This document shows positions 8,965 through 17,434 of a DNA stretch of 64,000 nucleotides, in pieces. The stretch's first letter is position 1. The number at the start of each line of letters is the position of its first letter. Source of the DNA: Meandrina meandrites (Eukaryota; Cnidaria; Anthozoa; Scleractinia; Meandrinidae); the NCBI GenBank assembly GCA_963693305.1, contig OY855906.1, forward strand, positions 28,232,937 to 28,296,936, in the 5' to 3' direction. Below the pieces are notes generated by a model. That model was not told the origin of the DNA. It was given only the letters and a program-made list of their open reading frames with translations, and searched no databases. A program made the position numbers and the translations under genes.

Positions 8965-9061
8965 TGTCCCCTTAACTGATTATGACTTGCAGCGATGGTG
9001 CCAATACTTGAAAATCCCCATCAGAGGCGTATTTGCGAGAGACGAGTTGGGTGGTGGGGGT

Positions 9062-9077
9062 GTGGGGTTTACCCCAC
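9062..9077. repeat. In-frame palindrome GTGGGGTTTACCCCAC in the protease
   Basis: This family member lies between the N-terminal box and the catalytic His box of the protease. It is read as GVGFTPR. Confidence 0.7.
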
Positions 9078-9143
9078 GGCACTCCCCTTGTATAATCAAC
9101 ATGGATGATCTTGGAGGGCCAGGCACCCATTGGGTTTGCTGCT

Positions 9144-9173
9144 GGGGTAGCAACTCAGTTGCTGATACCCCAC
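9144..9173. repeat. Long-form palindrome with AGCAACTCAGTTGCT core in the protease
   Basis: The core AGCAACTCAGTTGCT (9149-9163) is flanked by GGGGT and GATACCCCAC. It lies between the catalytic His and Asp boxes and is read as WGSNSVADTPP. Confidence 0.8.
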
Positions 9174-9432
9174 CGGAATACTTTGACTCTTTCGGTTTAC
9201 CCCCGCCCGCGGAATGGGAAATTGAGTTGATTCTTGAGGGCAAACAGACCTTTCTTCGGAATGACAACCAGCTTCAGTGGGAATTCAGCGTGCGCTGCGG
9301 CTACTACTGTCTGCTTTTTCTGAACGAACGTAACAAAGGGCGGACATTTCGTGAAATTTTGAGCATGTTTTCTGAAAATACGCGCGCCAACGAGGCTGTG
9401 GTGAAGGATTATTTTACACATAATGCATAAAG

Positions 9433-9954
9433 ATGGATGTTTACTGTGTGAAAGAAAAGCGCTTCACACCTAATGTGGTGGGAAGTGAAACATTTGCAAC
9501 CGCAAGAAATGGTAAAAGGTTGCTTAAAGTAAAATGTGCTAGCTGCGGCATTACCAAGACAAGATTTGTCAGTGCTCAAGAAGGAGGTAATATTTTGGAT
9601 CCAATATTTAAGTGGAGCAGAAGTGGTTTACCCAAACAGAAGAGAGAAGAACTTGCACGCGCTGAAAAAAGAATGTTCGGAGGTGGGGTTCTTGATACAG
9701 TTGGAAATACAGCAGCTGAAGCTTTCTTTGAGTACGGAGTTCCTTATTTAGCCAAACAGGGTGTTAAACAAGGAAGATACTTTGCAAGCGAGTTTTTAAG
9801 ACAACCAGAGTATCAGAAGAAGTTAGCCAATAAAGCCAAACCAATCGCGAGAAAAACTGTTAATTACACAATTGATGCTTTGTCTGGGGATTTGTTGACT
9901 AAAGCCTCAAACAGATTAAGACCAAAAGATATGATACCGGGAAATAAGTTGAAA
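9433..9954 (+). pseudogene. Zinc-ribbon N-terminal half of a split zinc-ribbon/PLA2 virion gene
   Basis: It starts MDVYCVKEKRFTPN and has a treble-clef-like CASCGITKTRF, similar to the small zinc-ribbon domain (DUF5679 type) common in Polinton proteins. Helical segments follow (NTAAEAFFEYGVPYLAKQG). From about 9955 the encoded peptide changes to the C-terminal signature of a Penelope-like element, and the frame ends in that insert at 10128. The PLA2 domain expected downstream resumes at 10340. The two halves were probably one gene. Confidence 0.7.
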
Positions 9955-10338
9955 GGCCACACCATCTCCTGGGAATCGGCAAAGATCCTACGTACAAGCA
10001 CTAATTGGCGCAACAGGCGCATCTTAGAAGCATGGGAAATCAACACTTGCAGGAATCCGCTGAACCGTGACGATGGAATGCATTTGCCGCACGAGTTTTT
10101 AAATTTAGCCTTAAGGGACAGAACATAATTAGCTCCGAGTTGCTGATTTGCATAGTATAAGAACGTGCTTTTTAACGAATTCCTTTTCACTTTCCCCTGA
10201 TGAAGGCTGAAGTTTCAGCCGAAACGTTGGGACTTTTACAAAAAAAATTTTACGAACATTTTACATTTTTAACCAGAGTAGCGTTTTATTTTATTTTCAA
10301 TCATGAATCAACCACCTGGTTACAGGACCATTTTTAAA
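9955..10338 (+). mobile_element. Penelope-like element 3' fragment inserted in a Polinton gene
   Basis: Encoded residues HTISWESAKIL..NWRNRRILEAWEI..NPLNRDDG match the end of the GIY-YIG endonuclease region of Penelope-like elements. Downstream CCTGATGAAGGCTGAAGTTTCAGCC is the usual 3' motif type of such elements (DEG..VSAET when translated). Only about 380 bp remains, so this is a heavily 5'-truncated copy. The exact ends and target duplication could not be fixed by eye. Confidence 0.75.
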
Positions 10339-10339
10339 A

Positions 10340-10954
10340 TTGCATAAAGCTATTGGTAAGCTGCCTAAACCAAAGAAAGGGTGGACACTTCCGGGCCACA
10401 ACTATACAGGGCCGTACAATCCTCTTGAAAAACAGCTTTCTTACGACCCCAAGACGGGAAAAATCTTGAAGATATACCAGCAACCCACAGGCGCCACGGA
10501 CGCAGTTGCAATGCAGCATGACGTTGATTATGCCGTCTGTGCAGGCAAGAAAAATGAGAAAGGCTGCAAACATGATGCAGACAAAAAAATGGTGAAGGCG
10601 CTTGACGCTATTCCCAAAAACAAACGGCAATGGGGTCACGCCGCGGCGCGCAACGCAATCAGCTCGAAGCAAAAGGTGGGTTTGGGTGTCGGTGAAACGA
10701 TCAATAAAAAGATCGGCAAAAAAATTCCAGGCTTTCAACAGTCTCAAGATGTGGCTGCTGCAATCATGGCTATCACAGGTGGTGATAAGGATTTGTTTAA
10801 AAAGTATTGGAGTGGTGACATCGCAAAAGGTGCCTTTAACACGAAAACCGGTCTGTTCAGCAAAAAGTTCTGGACACACCCTAAAAATACAACTGGTCCA
10901 TGTAATCGGGTTGTATATAAAAATGGAAAATGGCATAACCAATATTGCGACTAG
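10340..10954 (+). pseudogene. Phospholipase A2-like domain (parvovirus VP1-type), C-terminal half of the split gene
   Basis: The frame opens without ATG at a TTG. It contains the calcium-loop-like HNYTGPYNPL and the catalytic HDVDYAVC, the HDxxY signature of viral PLA2 domains used to breach endosomal membranes. The rest is basic, then Gly/Asp-rich (ITGGDKDLFKKYW), with a C-terminal Cys pair (GPCNRVVYKNGKWHNQYC). The domain itself is undamaged, but it has lost its N-terminal partner to the Penelope-like insertion. Confidence 0.8.
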
Positions 10955-10984
10955 GCTGACATTTTTAACACACATATATAGGAA

Positions 10985-11509
10985 ATGAATTCTGCATCAA
11001 AATTCAGGCGGGCTGAAATAGAATTGATAAAGACGAATTTGGAAAACCAGTTGGTGCACTACTACGAAACCTCAGCCAAATTCAAACGGTGGCACACACG
11101 TTGCCAAACGGTATGTGCATTTACAGGCGGAGTCGCTACCATTCTTACCGGCTCTGGGCTCGCCGCTTCTCTTTCTGCGGTTGGCGTTGCTGTTGGCGGT
11201 CCTTTAATCGCAACTGCCACCTTGTTTTCATTGGTGTCAACCTCCTGCATGGTCACCATCAAATTTTTCCTGCGGAAAGCGAAAAAACACGAAAAAATAC
11301 AGACCCTGGCTGAGGCTACGCTGAACACGATCAACTCTCTCATATCAACCGCTCTTGAAGATGGTGTAATCTCTGACGGTGAGTACCAAGATATTGTGAA
11401 AAAGTACAACACCTTTACAACTGCAAAGACAAAACTGCGTTTTTCAAACCACACTGATAGTGGAGTGGGGTTAAAGGTTAACAGAACATCTAAGACAACT
11501 GCTGTTTAA
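10985..11509 (+). CDS. Hydrophobic membrane-active-type protein (174 aa)
   Basis: A basic helical N-terminus (FRRAEIELIKTNLENQLVHYYE) is followed by a long Gly/Ala/Val-rich hydrophobic region from about residue 40 to 95 (GGVATILTGSGLAASL, VAVGGPLIATATLF), long enough for two membrane-spanning helices. A charged helical tail ends it. Similar small proteins with a glycine-rich hairpin lie beside PLA2 genes in other Polintons. A role in membrane penetration is inference. CACATATATAGG precedes the ATG. Its 3' end overlaps the convergent gene by 20 bp. Confidence 0.7.
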   Translation: MNSASKFRRAEIELIKTNLENQLVHYYETSAKFKRWHTRCQTVCAFTGGVATILTGSGLAASLSAVGVAVGGPLIATATLFSLVSTSCMVTIKFFLRKAKKHEKIQTLAEATLNTINSLISTALEDGVISDGEYQDIVKKYNTFTTAKTKLRFSNHTDSGVGLKVNRTSKTTAV

Positions 11510-12056
11510 TCGCGGTGGTTAGCAACTCAGTTGCTAATGCCTGATACCTGTAATAAATAATTTGTTTTAACATTTCTTCTCTCCACCATTTGTTGAAACT
11601 TTTATCCGCTTTATTTCTGGTTTGTTGCATCTTCGGCAATCTTTTCGTGAGCTTTTCCAGTATTGCATTTTTCGCCGGCCAATCTCTTGTTGAGACCTTT
11701 TGAAAATAGTTGTATAAAAAACAAACGTAGTTACACGATCCGAGATTTACCAGCTTGAACTGGCAAATGACATTACCCAAAAAGGTCACCCCCATTTCGT
11801 CACCGACCTGTTCTAAAGAAATGCCGACTTTTTTTAGTACTGCAATTAAATACCATAATTTTGGTTTGGGAGGGTGGCTCATCTCTTCGGGCTCAGGGTA
11901 GAATTCCCACTCGTAACGGTCGTCAAGATCTTTTTCCGGCTTGATTTCTTTTATTAACGCCTCCTGCTCTTCTGCCAACATTTCGTTAAGCGTGGGGAGC
12001 AACTCAGTTGCTGATACCCCATCGTAAGGGTTACCCAAACTCATTTTTCCAGCCAT
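11490..12056 (-). CDS. Hypothetical Polinton protein (188 aa)
   Basis: I chose MAGKMSLGNPYDG at 12056 because a TATATAT motif lies directly upstream (12057-12063); an upstream in-frame ATG is at 12074. The protein is acidic in the middle (EIKPEKDLDDRYEWEFYPEPEEM) and has a hydrophobic Cys-containing segment (NLGSCNYVCFLYNYF) and a basic helical C-terminus. No family is recognised. Two copies of the 15-bp AGCAACTCAGTTGCT palindrome core fall at its two ends: 11998-12012, read in frame as GVSATELLPT, and 11521-11535, near the stop. Confidence 0.6.
   Translation of the reverse strand: MAGKMSLGNPYDGVSATELLPTLNEMLAEEQEALIKEIKPEKDLDDRYEWEFYPEPEEMSHPPKPKLWYLIAVLKKVGISLEQVGDEMGVTFLGNVICQFKLVNLGSCNYVCFLYNYFQKVSTRDWPAKNAILEKLTKRLPKMQQTRNKADKSFNKWWREEMLKQIIYYRYQALATELLTTAIKQQLS
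11521..11535. repeat. AGCAACTCAGTTGCT palindrome copy
   Basis: The identical 15-bp core lies just past the plus-strand stop at 11509, within the end of the minus-strand gene. The GGGG/CCCC flanks are degenerate here. Confidence 0.75.
11992..12021. repeat. Long-form palindrome near the start of the 188-aa gene
   Basis: The identical core at 11998-12012 is flanked by GTGGGG and GATACCCCA. It is in frame on the minus strand (GVSATELLPT). Confidence 0.8.
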
Positions 12057-12084
12057 GTATATATGTCCGCGCATAATTATTTAA
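12057..12084. promoter_or_regulatory. Bidirectional TATA-like spacer before integrase
   Basis: The 28 bp between divergent ATGs contain TATATATG near the minus-strand start and TAATTATTTAA near the integrase start. The same type of motif precedes other genes of the element. Confidence 0.4.
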
Positions 12085-13074
12085 ATGGACAGAAAATTGG
12101 AGCGGCGTTATTACAGCCCACAAGGTTACTGGAAAGGTATCTCCGCCATAAAAAAATTAGCGGTTGCTGCAAAGGTACCTGAAGTTGTTGCCAAAGAATG
12201 GTTGTTCAAACAAGCGCTCTGGCAGATCTACCTCCCCGCCCCGCGCTACATTCCTCGTCCAAAATTCGACGTATCCTTACCCAACAAAGTGCATCAGGCA
12301 GATCTTCTTTTTCTGCCGCACGACAAAGTGGGCCGTAGCACTTACAAATACGCGCTTACCGTTGTTGATGTTGCTAGCAGATTCAAAGAAGCTCAGCCTT
12401 TAACCTCCAAAGATTCTACTGAGGTTGCCGAAGCTTTTAAGACAATTTACACACGTGGACCTCTGAAGTGGCCCTAGATGTTGCAGGTTGATCCTGGGCG
12501 CGAATTTATGGGTGCTGTTACTAAAGAAATGGAGAATCACAAAACTTCCATCAGACGCGGCCACCCTGAAATTCACCGTGACCAAGCTATCGTTGAACGT
12601 TTTAACCGTACCCTGGCTGAGCGCTTGTTCGGCCACCAGTACGCCATTGAAATGCGTCTGCCTGAGGGCCAGCGGTCTACGACGTGGGTAAAAAGGCTTC
12701 CCAAAGTTGTTTCTGCTCTGAACAACCAAGTCACTCGATTGATTGGTATGAAACCGGTTGTCGCTATAAAAGAAAAGGTTGTGACTTCCCAACCGTCAAT
12801 TAAATATTTGAGACCTGTTGGTTTGAACGAAAAAAAGCTCCCACCCATAGTTTTGGTTCGATATTTGTACCAACCTGGTGAGCTTGAAGGTGGTGTTAAA
12901 AGAGCCACTGATCCAATCTGGTCTTTGAAAGTTTACAACCTTGAACGTTCTTTTGCCAAACCGAATCAGCCCGTTCTCTACTATTTACGCGATGGGCCCA
13001 AACGTGGTTTTGTACGTGAAGAACTGCTTGTTGCGCCTCCCAATACAGAATTACCTCCAGCCAAAGTTACCTAG
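12085..13074 (+). pseudogene. Retroviral-type (rve) integrase of the Polinton, in-frame TAG
   Basis: The catalytic triad is visible: D73 in HQADLLFL, D136 in LQVDPGREF and E171 in QAIVERFNRT, giving DD35E spacing. A TAG at 12475-12477 sits five codons before the second Asp. The same frame resumes at once and runs to 13074, so this is a point nonsense mutation in one gene of about 329 residues. The enzyme would join the element ends to target DNA and create the short target duplication. The N-terminal HHCC zinc motif is not evident. The C-terminal part (LVRYLYQPGELEGG) resembles the beta-rich tail of Polinton integrases. Confidence 0.9.
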
Positions 13075-13083
13075 GGGGGTGTT

Positions 13084-13114
13084 GTGGGGTATCAGCAACT
13101 CAGTTGCTACCCAC
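13084..13114. repeat. Long-form palindrome between integrase and PolB 3' ends
   Basis: GTGGGGTATC, then the core (13094-13108), then ACCCAC, in reverse orientation to the 9144 copy. It occupies the short intergenic gap between the two convergent genes, where it could also act as a terminator-like hairpin. Confidence 0.8.
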
Positions 13115-16100
13115 TTAAATGTGGTATTCAATTGGTTCGGTGTGTATTCCGTCGGGCAGTACCCATCGTTTGTCATAATATGCACTCAACCCCAGCTTCT
13201 CCTGCTCGTAAGTTACTATATTCCCATCCCGCATCCGAAACCCTCTGTTTGTTGCCATATCCTTGCTTCCTTCCAGCGCTGTCTTGAAACGCCGCCAGTT
13301 TATATTGTTTTGCTTCTTTGACATTCCCTTTGTGCTGAACTTCTTTTTTTCACCCCGGTCGTCTATATAGTAGCATTTGGAGCAGAGTGCAATCATCCGG
13401 TCCCCCTCACACTCCATCTTAAACAGACCAGGTGTTCGACCGCTCCACTTGTCCCATGCCAGCCAATTCTTTTTTTGTGCCTCGAATTCTTCTTTCAGCT
13501 CTGGTCGCACAATGTCCTCGAGTTTCTTACCGGATATGGCCAAGTAGTTACTGTCTGTGTCCATCTGTATCAGCTCGAAATCTTTTCTGTCAAAATATCT
13601 GTCAAGGAAGTCGTAATAGAATTCCAGCATCCTTAACTTTGCCAGCTGATAGACAGCGATTCCAATCTGAAACGGTCTTCTTATTGTGATCCGTGGCTTC
13701 CGACTTTCCAACTCATACGCCTCCCCAATCTCATCAAGATCAGAGAAATATGCGCTTCGCAAGGCTCTGTCGACTACCTTCTCGTCTTTTGTGTAAATGA
13801 CGTTTGTTTGCCGCTCCAAGGCTTCGATGAGCTTTCCGTACCCACTGTTTCCCAACAGTTTGAATACCTCAGCCAGCAGTGCTTTGCTTTTTTCCGCATC
13901 TCCTGTCCGGCGAGCCTCCGTGACTTGTTCCACGAACCAGGGAAAGATCTTTGCCGGTTGGTAGTCAATTGTACGATAAACCCTTTTGATAACTGCACCG
14001 TGATTCACATACCAGAGTAGTAGAGGGGCGTACACAAGCATCCTCTGTGGTGACAACGTTCCCATGAGTTTCTTATCTTCCCCGCGTTTTCTTCCTGTAT
14101 CACGCAAGTATTTGAGCATATGCTCTGGGACAGCTTTGGCTGGCACCGCTTTGTTGTGAAAGAATGGACACATTTCCTCGAACTTTTGGTGTAAGTGATT
14201 TGGAATCTCTATATCTATTTCTGCATATCCGAACCAGCTTCCTTCTTTGAGTCTGTGCGTTAGTACTGGAGCCCCATCTGTTTGGTACTCGCCTGTGTAG
14301 TGAACGACCTTTTCCTTTCCACAAGGCATTTCTCTTAGCATGGTTGAGAGATACAGGGCGTTGGCATCGTATCCGAGGATGTTTTTGCAAAGTTTTGGTT
14401 CCGCTATTTGATGCGACCTTATTCTTGTTTTACCAACTTCGTGGTATCTTGTGAAAACCAGGCTTGGTCCTCCTACAACCGCCGCTTTTAACATATCGTA
14501 TGCTTCTTTGCTTGGGCTGTAAAGATCCGCGTTGCGTTCAATAGCTCCCCTTAGAAGGTAGTGTAAGCTCACACCTGGGATGCTGACTGCGTCTTTCATT
14601 ATATCGATTCCCTTCTCAGTGTAGAAGTTTTTCATTTTTTGTAGTGCCTCAAGTCCGGGTGCCACATCGAGATTATTGTAGTAACGCACCCAGTCTTTGA
14701 AGGTTTTCATTCCCTTTTCTCGGAAAAGCTTTTGGCAGGCTTTCCATTCTGACAGTTTCAGTACAAATTCACCTTTCAACTTTGAATACCATTCCAAATA
14801 ATCTGGCAACCCTGGGTAATCCAGCTTTTCTGGTCTGTCAAACCACTCGTACGGAAACCAGGATTTTACTGTCTTGCACTCGTAGGCTTTTACCCATTTC
14901 TCGTAGCTGGTTCCCGGGCCGAGGTAGTTGATTATGTCAAGGAAACGGAAGCCAGAAGTGAGTAAGAACATGATTTTGTTTCCATGCTTTGCCACTCTTA
15001 CTTTGTTGGTCGTGTCCGCAAGGCGCTCTGCGAAGTACTTCTTTATCAGATTCAGATCGTAAGTCCCGGAGTTGAAACCTAGTACCGGGACCTGGTCACA
15101 CCATTCTTCTATTTTTTTCCTCTGATCTTTTGGTAGCAGGTTTACGTCTGCTGGCATAAATTCATCTCTTACTTTTGTTCTGATGTTTTTTCCGCGCCTC
15201 TCCAGCTCTTCCATAAACTTGCGGATCAGCTCTGCCGCCTCTCTTTCACAGATGTGAGTTGGCTCTCTTTCAAGGGTGTCACCGATGCTCACCGAGATTG
15301 GTATGTGTGCGTTCTCGATTGTTAGGTTGTCTGTCGGTTCCTTTCGCTTATTTTTGTCTCCGTACGCCTCAAAATCGTACAAAATCGCGTGGGGATAGCT
15401 TTTTGTTTGGGTTTGAGGTAGTTGTTCAACATATTTTTCTCCAACTTCGCAGGCCCAACACTCAATCACTCGGTAGCCAGCCTTTTTGAGATAAGCTGTT
15501 CTCCTATTTGTTGCTTGGAAAAGATCTTCGCGCGTTCTGTCGCCACGTTCAATTATTTTGTCACGATCATGGTAACATTTTGGACAACCGTGCCAGTAGC
15601 AGCCGTGGTATTGAAACACCAGCTTTTTCTCATGGTTGTAGCCATCGACTGGTCTTTTCTCTATCCAACGTTCTCCTCCATGCCCGGACATTGCATGGTG
15701 AATGGGGATTTTCCAATGCTTTGCTACATACTCAAGCCACTGAATTGATTCTTTTGAGGCTTGATGTTTTGGATAAAATGCTTTCTCATAAGCTGTCGCT
15801 GGTGCTTCGACCTTTTCTCCTGGGCAATCTATTACTGTTTTCCCTTGCGCGCACCTATCTGCGTGACGTTGAAGACTGACGGATTGGGTGAATCTTGCGT
15901 TGCAATGGGTGCATGCATAAATTTTCGCTAACTTTGTAATGTCTTTTATCAAAAATTAATGCTCGCCAAAAATACCGATTGTCATAACGTTTTTAAACTG
16001 TGAAGCTGGATTTCTTGTGAGGTGCCATACAACTTCTTTATCATCTACACGCTCTGGTATATAAACTCTGATTCCAAGCCAATCTGAGAAAGCAGTACCC

Positions 16101-17092
16101 TTATTCAGGTGCATTTCTACCTTTTCCAATTCATCTAGTGAGGTTTTTACACAGTTCGTCGGCGTATCCCTGAGCTTGAAGAAACTCTTGGCTAGACCTT
16201 GTGCTACTTTTGTGCTTCGATCTGGCCTAGCTCCTCTGTGCACAGCAATACAACGCCATAAACACAAGTTATCTCTATAGGTATCCAGTGCCACCATTGC
16301 TTGTCCTCTCGCTGCGTGTGCGCGATTGCGCAGCCAGTCTGGTAATGGGCCTGTCCCTATCAGAGGTTGACGGTCAAGCACAACCTTTATATCAACAGCA
16401 TGGTAGTGGTCGAAGATCCATTTTGTGTCTGGTCTTTCGATTCTATCTACTTCCAGACGTTCAGACTCCCTTTCCCTCAGCCATTTTTCCGCGTCTTTTA
16501 GTTTCTTTATCCATCGGGAGCCTTTTTCATTTTGGTAGAAGGTAAGAAAGGTTCCGTCTTCAATGTTGCGCAAATTAAATGCAAAAACGTACCTTATGTA
16601 AAATGATGTTCTTACGTTCTTTCTTATTTTTTCCATGAATTTTGCTGTTTGGTCTCTTTCCAGATTCTTTTTGAAGCGCCACCGAATATAACGCCTACCT
16701 TTTTTCTTCTCTACACCCTCAGTTGTTTCGTCCTTGTACCTATCCTCAACCTCATTCTGGTAGTCTGCCACATTTCTTATGTTTTGCGGGTGGATGGGAT
16801 CAAACTCCCTCTGAAGTTTAAACTGTCTAATTATTTTTTGTCTTCTGTTCCTTTTTCTTGGTGGTGCTATTGGTTGGTAAGGTTTTGGTCGCAAAGGTGG
16901 TTTTAATCGCTTCTTTATTTCTTCTGGGATTGGTTCTTCCAGCACATTCCTTATTATCTTTTTAACAGCAGGGACGTTTTCTGAAAGTAATTGCGATAAA
17001 TAGCGCAACACTTCCGGGTCTATTCTCACAAGTTCTTGTTCGAGAGATTCGAGGTCTACATTTTCAAGAGATTCGAAGTCTATTTCGTCCAT
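13115..17092 (-). pseudogene. Protein-primed B-family DNA polymerase (PolB), one in-frame stop
   Basis: Two open stretches, 17092-15956 and 15952-13115, lie in the same frame and are separated only by TAA at 15956-15958. The second stretch has no ATG at its start. Together they give about 1324 residues. The upstream part is basic and then has a Cys/His-containing globular region (NLCLWRCIAVHRGARPD). The downstream part opens with a C2H2 finger (CTHCNARF..HADRC) and a YHGCYWHGC nuclease-like motif. The exonuclease boxes DFEAYGD, FNSGTYDLN and YYNNLD follow, then the polymerase boxes DANALYLS, KLLGNSGYGK and DTDS. It would replicate the element from a terminal protein. The stop makes the copy non-functional unless read through. 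Confidence 0.93.
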
Positions 17093-17151
17093 TGTATATT
17101 ATAGAAAAATATTTTTTAATAATTAATTATTATAACCTAATTGAAAAACTT
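17093..17151. promoter_or_regulatory. AT-rich leader of PolB next to the right TIR
   Basis: These 59 very AT-rich bases lie between the PolB ATG and the right terminal repeat. On the minus strand CTATAATATACA directly precedes the ATG, comparable with the TATA-like motifs of the other genes. Confidence 0.45.
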
Positions 17152-17429
17152 TTATACTGCACGGTGTCAATTCTCTAATTGCTTGTCCCCGCCTGGGGTT
17201 TCACTCCCTTTCGCTCCCTTTCATTTCCTTAGTAGTATAGTCGGTATTAATCAAATACTACCATGGGTTGGCCTTGAAACGTTTTAAACGTCCTATAATC
17301 AAACCTAAAACGACCTACGCGAGCTATGTGAGCGTAGGTCGCTTTAGGTTTTGATTATAGGACGTTTAAAACGTTTCAAGTTCCGCCCCCAACCCATGGT
17401 GGTATTTGATTAATACCGACTATACTACT
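17152..17429 (-). repeat. Polinton right terminal inverted repeat (278 bp)
   Basis: This is the reverse complement of 388-665. The outer palindrome spans 17231-17429 and its 11-nt loop is the reverse complement of the left one. The TGACT target copy follows at 17430-17434. Confidence 0.93.
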
Positions 17430-17434
17430 TGACT
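17430..17434. repeat. Target site duplication, right copy (TGACT)
   Basis: Matches 383-387. Sequence beyond it (AATTGTCAATAAAAAG) continues the arm of the outer element, as seen in the opposite arm near 22420-22443. Confidence 0.8.

Larger units (their letters stand above)
8927..9430 (+). pseudogene. Adenovirus-type (Ulp1-like) cysteine maturation protease, lacking a start in frame
   Basis: The frame shows the catalytic order His (GTHWVCC), Asp (YFDSFG) and Cys (VRCGYYC), with the N-terminal box LTDYDLQRWCQYLKIPIRGV. It processes virion proteins during maturation in adenoviruses and Polintons. The frame is open from 8927 but has no ATG before the conserved N-terminal box. The first alternative start is TTG at 8987, inside that box. 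It is +1 to the 124-aa gene across an A8 run, so a one-base homopolymer change or a recoding event may link the two. A palindrome at 9144-9173 is inserted between the His and Asp boxes and another at 9062-9077. Confidence 0.75.
388..17429. mobile_element. Polinton/Maverick (virus-like, self-synthesising DNA transposon), decayed
   Basis: This is a 17,042-bp element with 278-bp terminal inverted repeats starting AGTAGTATAG and ending CTATACTACT. It carries the diagnostic Polinton set: protein-primed PolB, rve integrase, A32-like ATPase, adenovirus-type protease, and major and minor jelly-roll capsid proteins. Genes at 5077-11509 are on the plus strand. The fibre, ATPase, a 188-aa gene and PolB are on the minus strand. 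At least six genes are broken by stops, a frame offset or an insertion, so the copy cannot be autonomous. The capsid, ATPase and small-gene frames are intact, which suggests moderate rather than great age. It sits in one arm of another element. Confidence 0.95.

Noticed and set aside
10334..10975. Minus-strand ORF of 213 aa opposite the PLA2 region
   Set aside because: The plus strand carries the PLA2 motifs; the minus frame has no recognisable domain.
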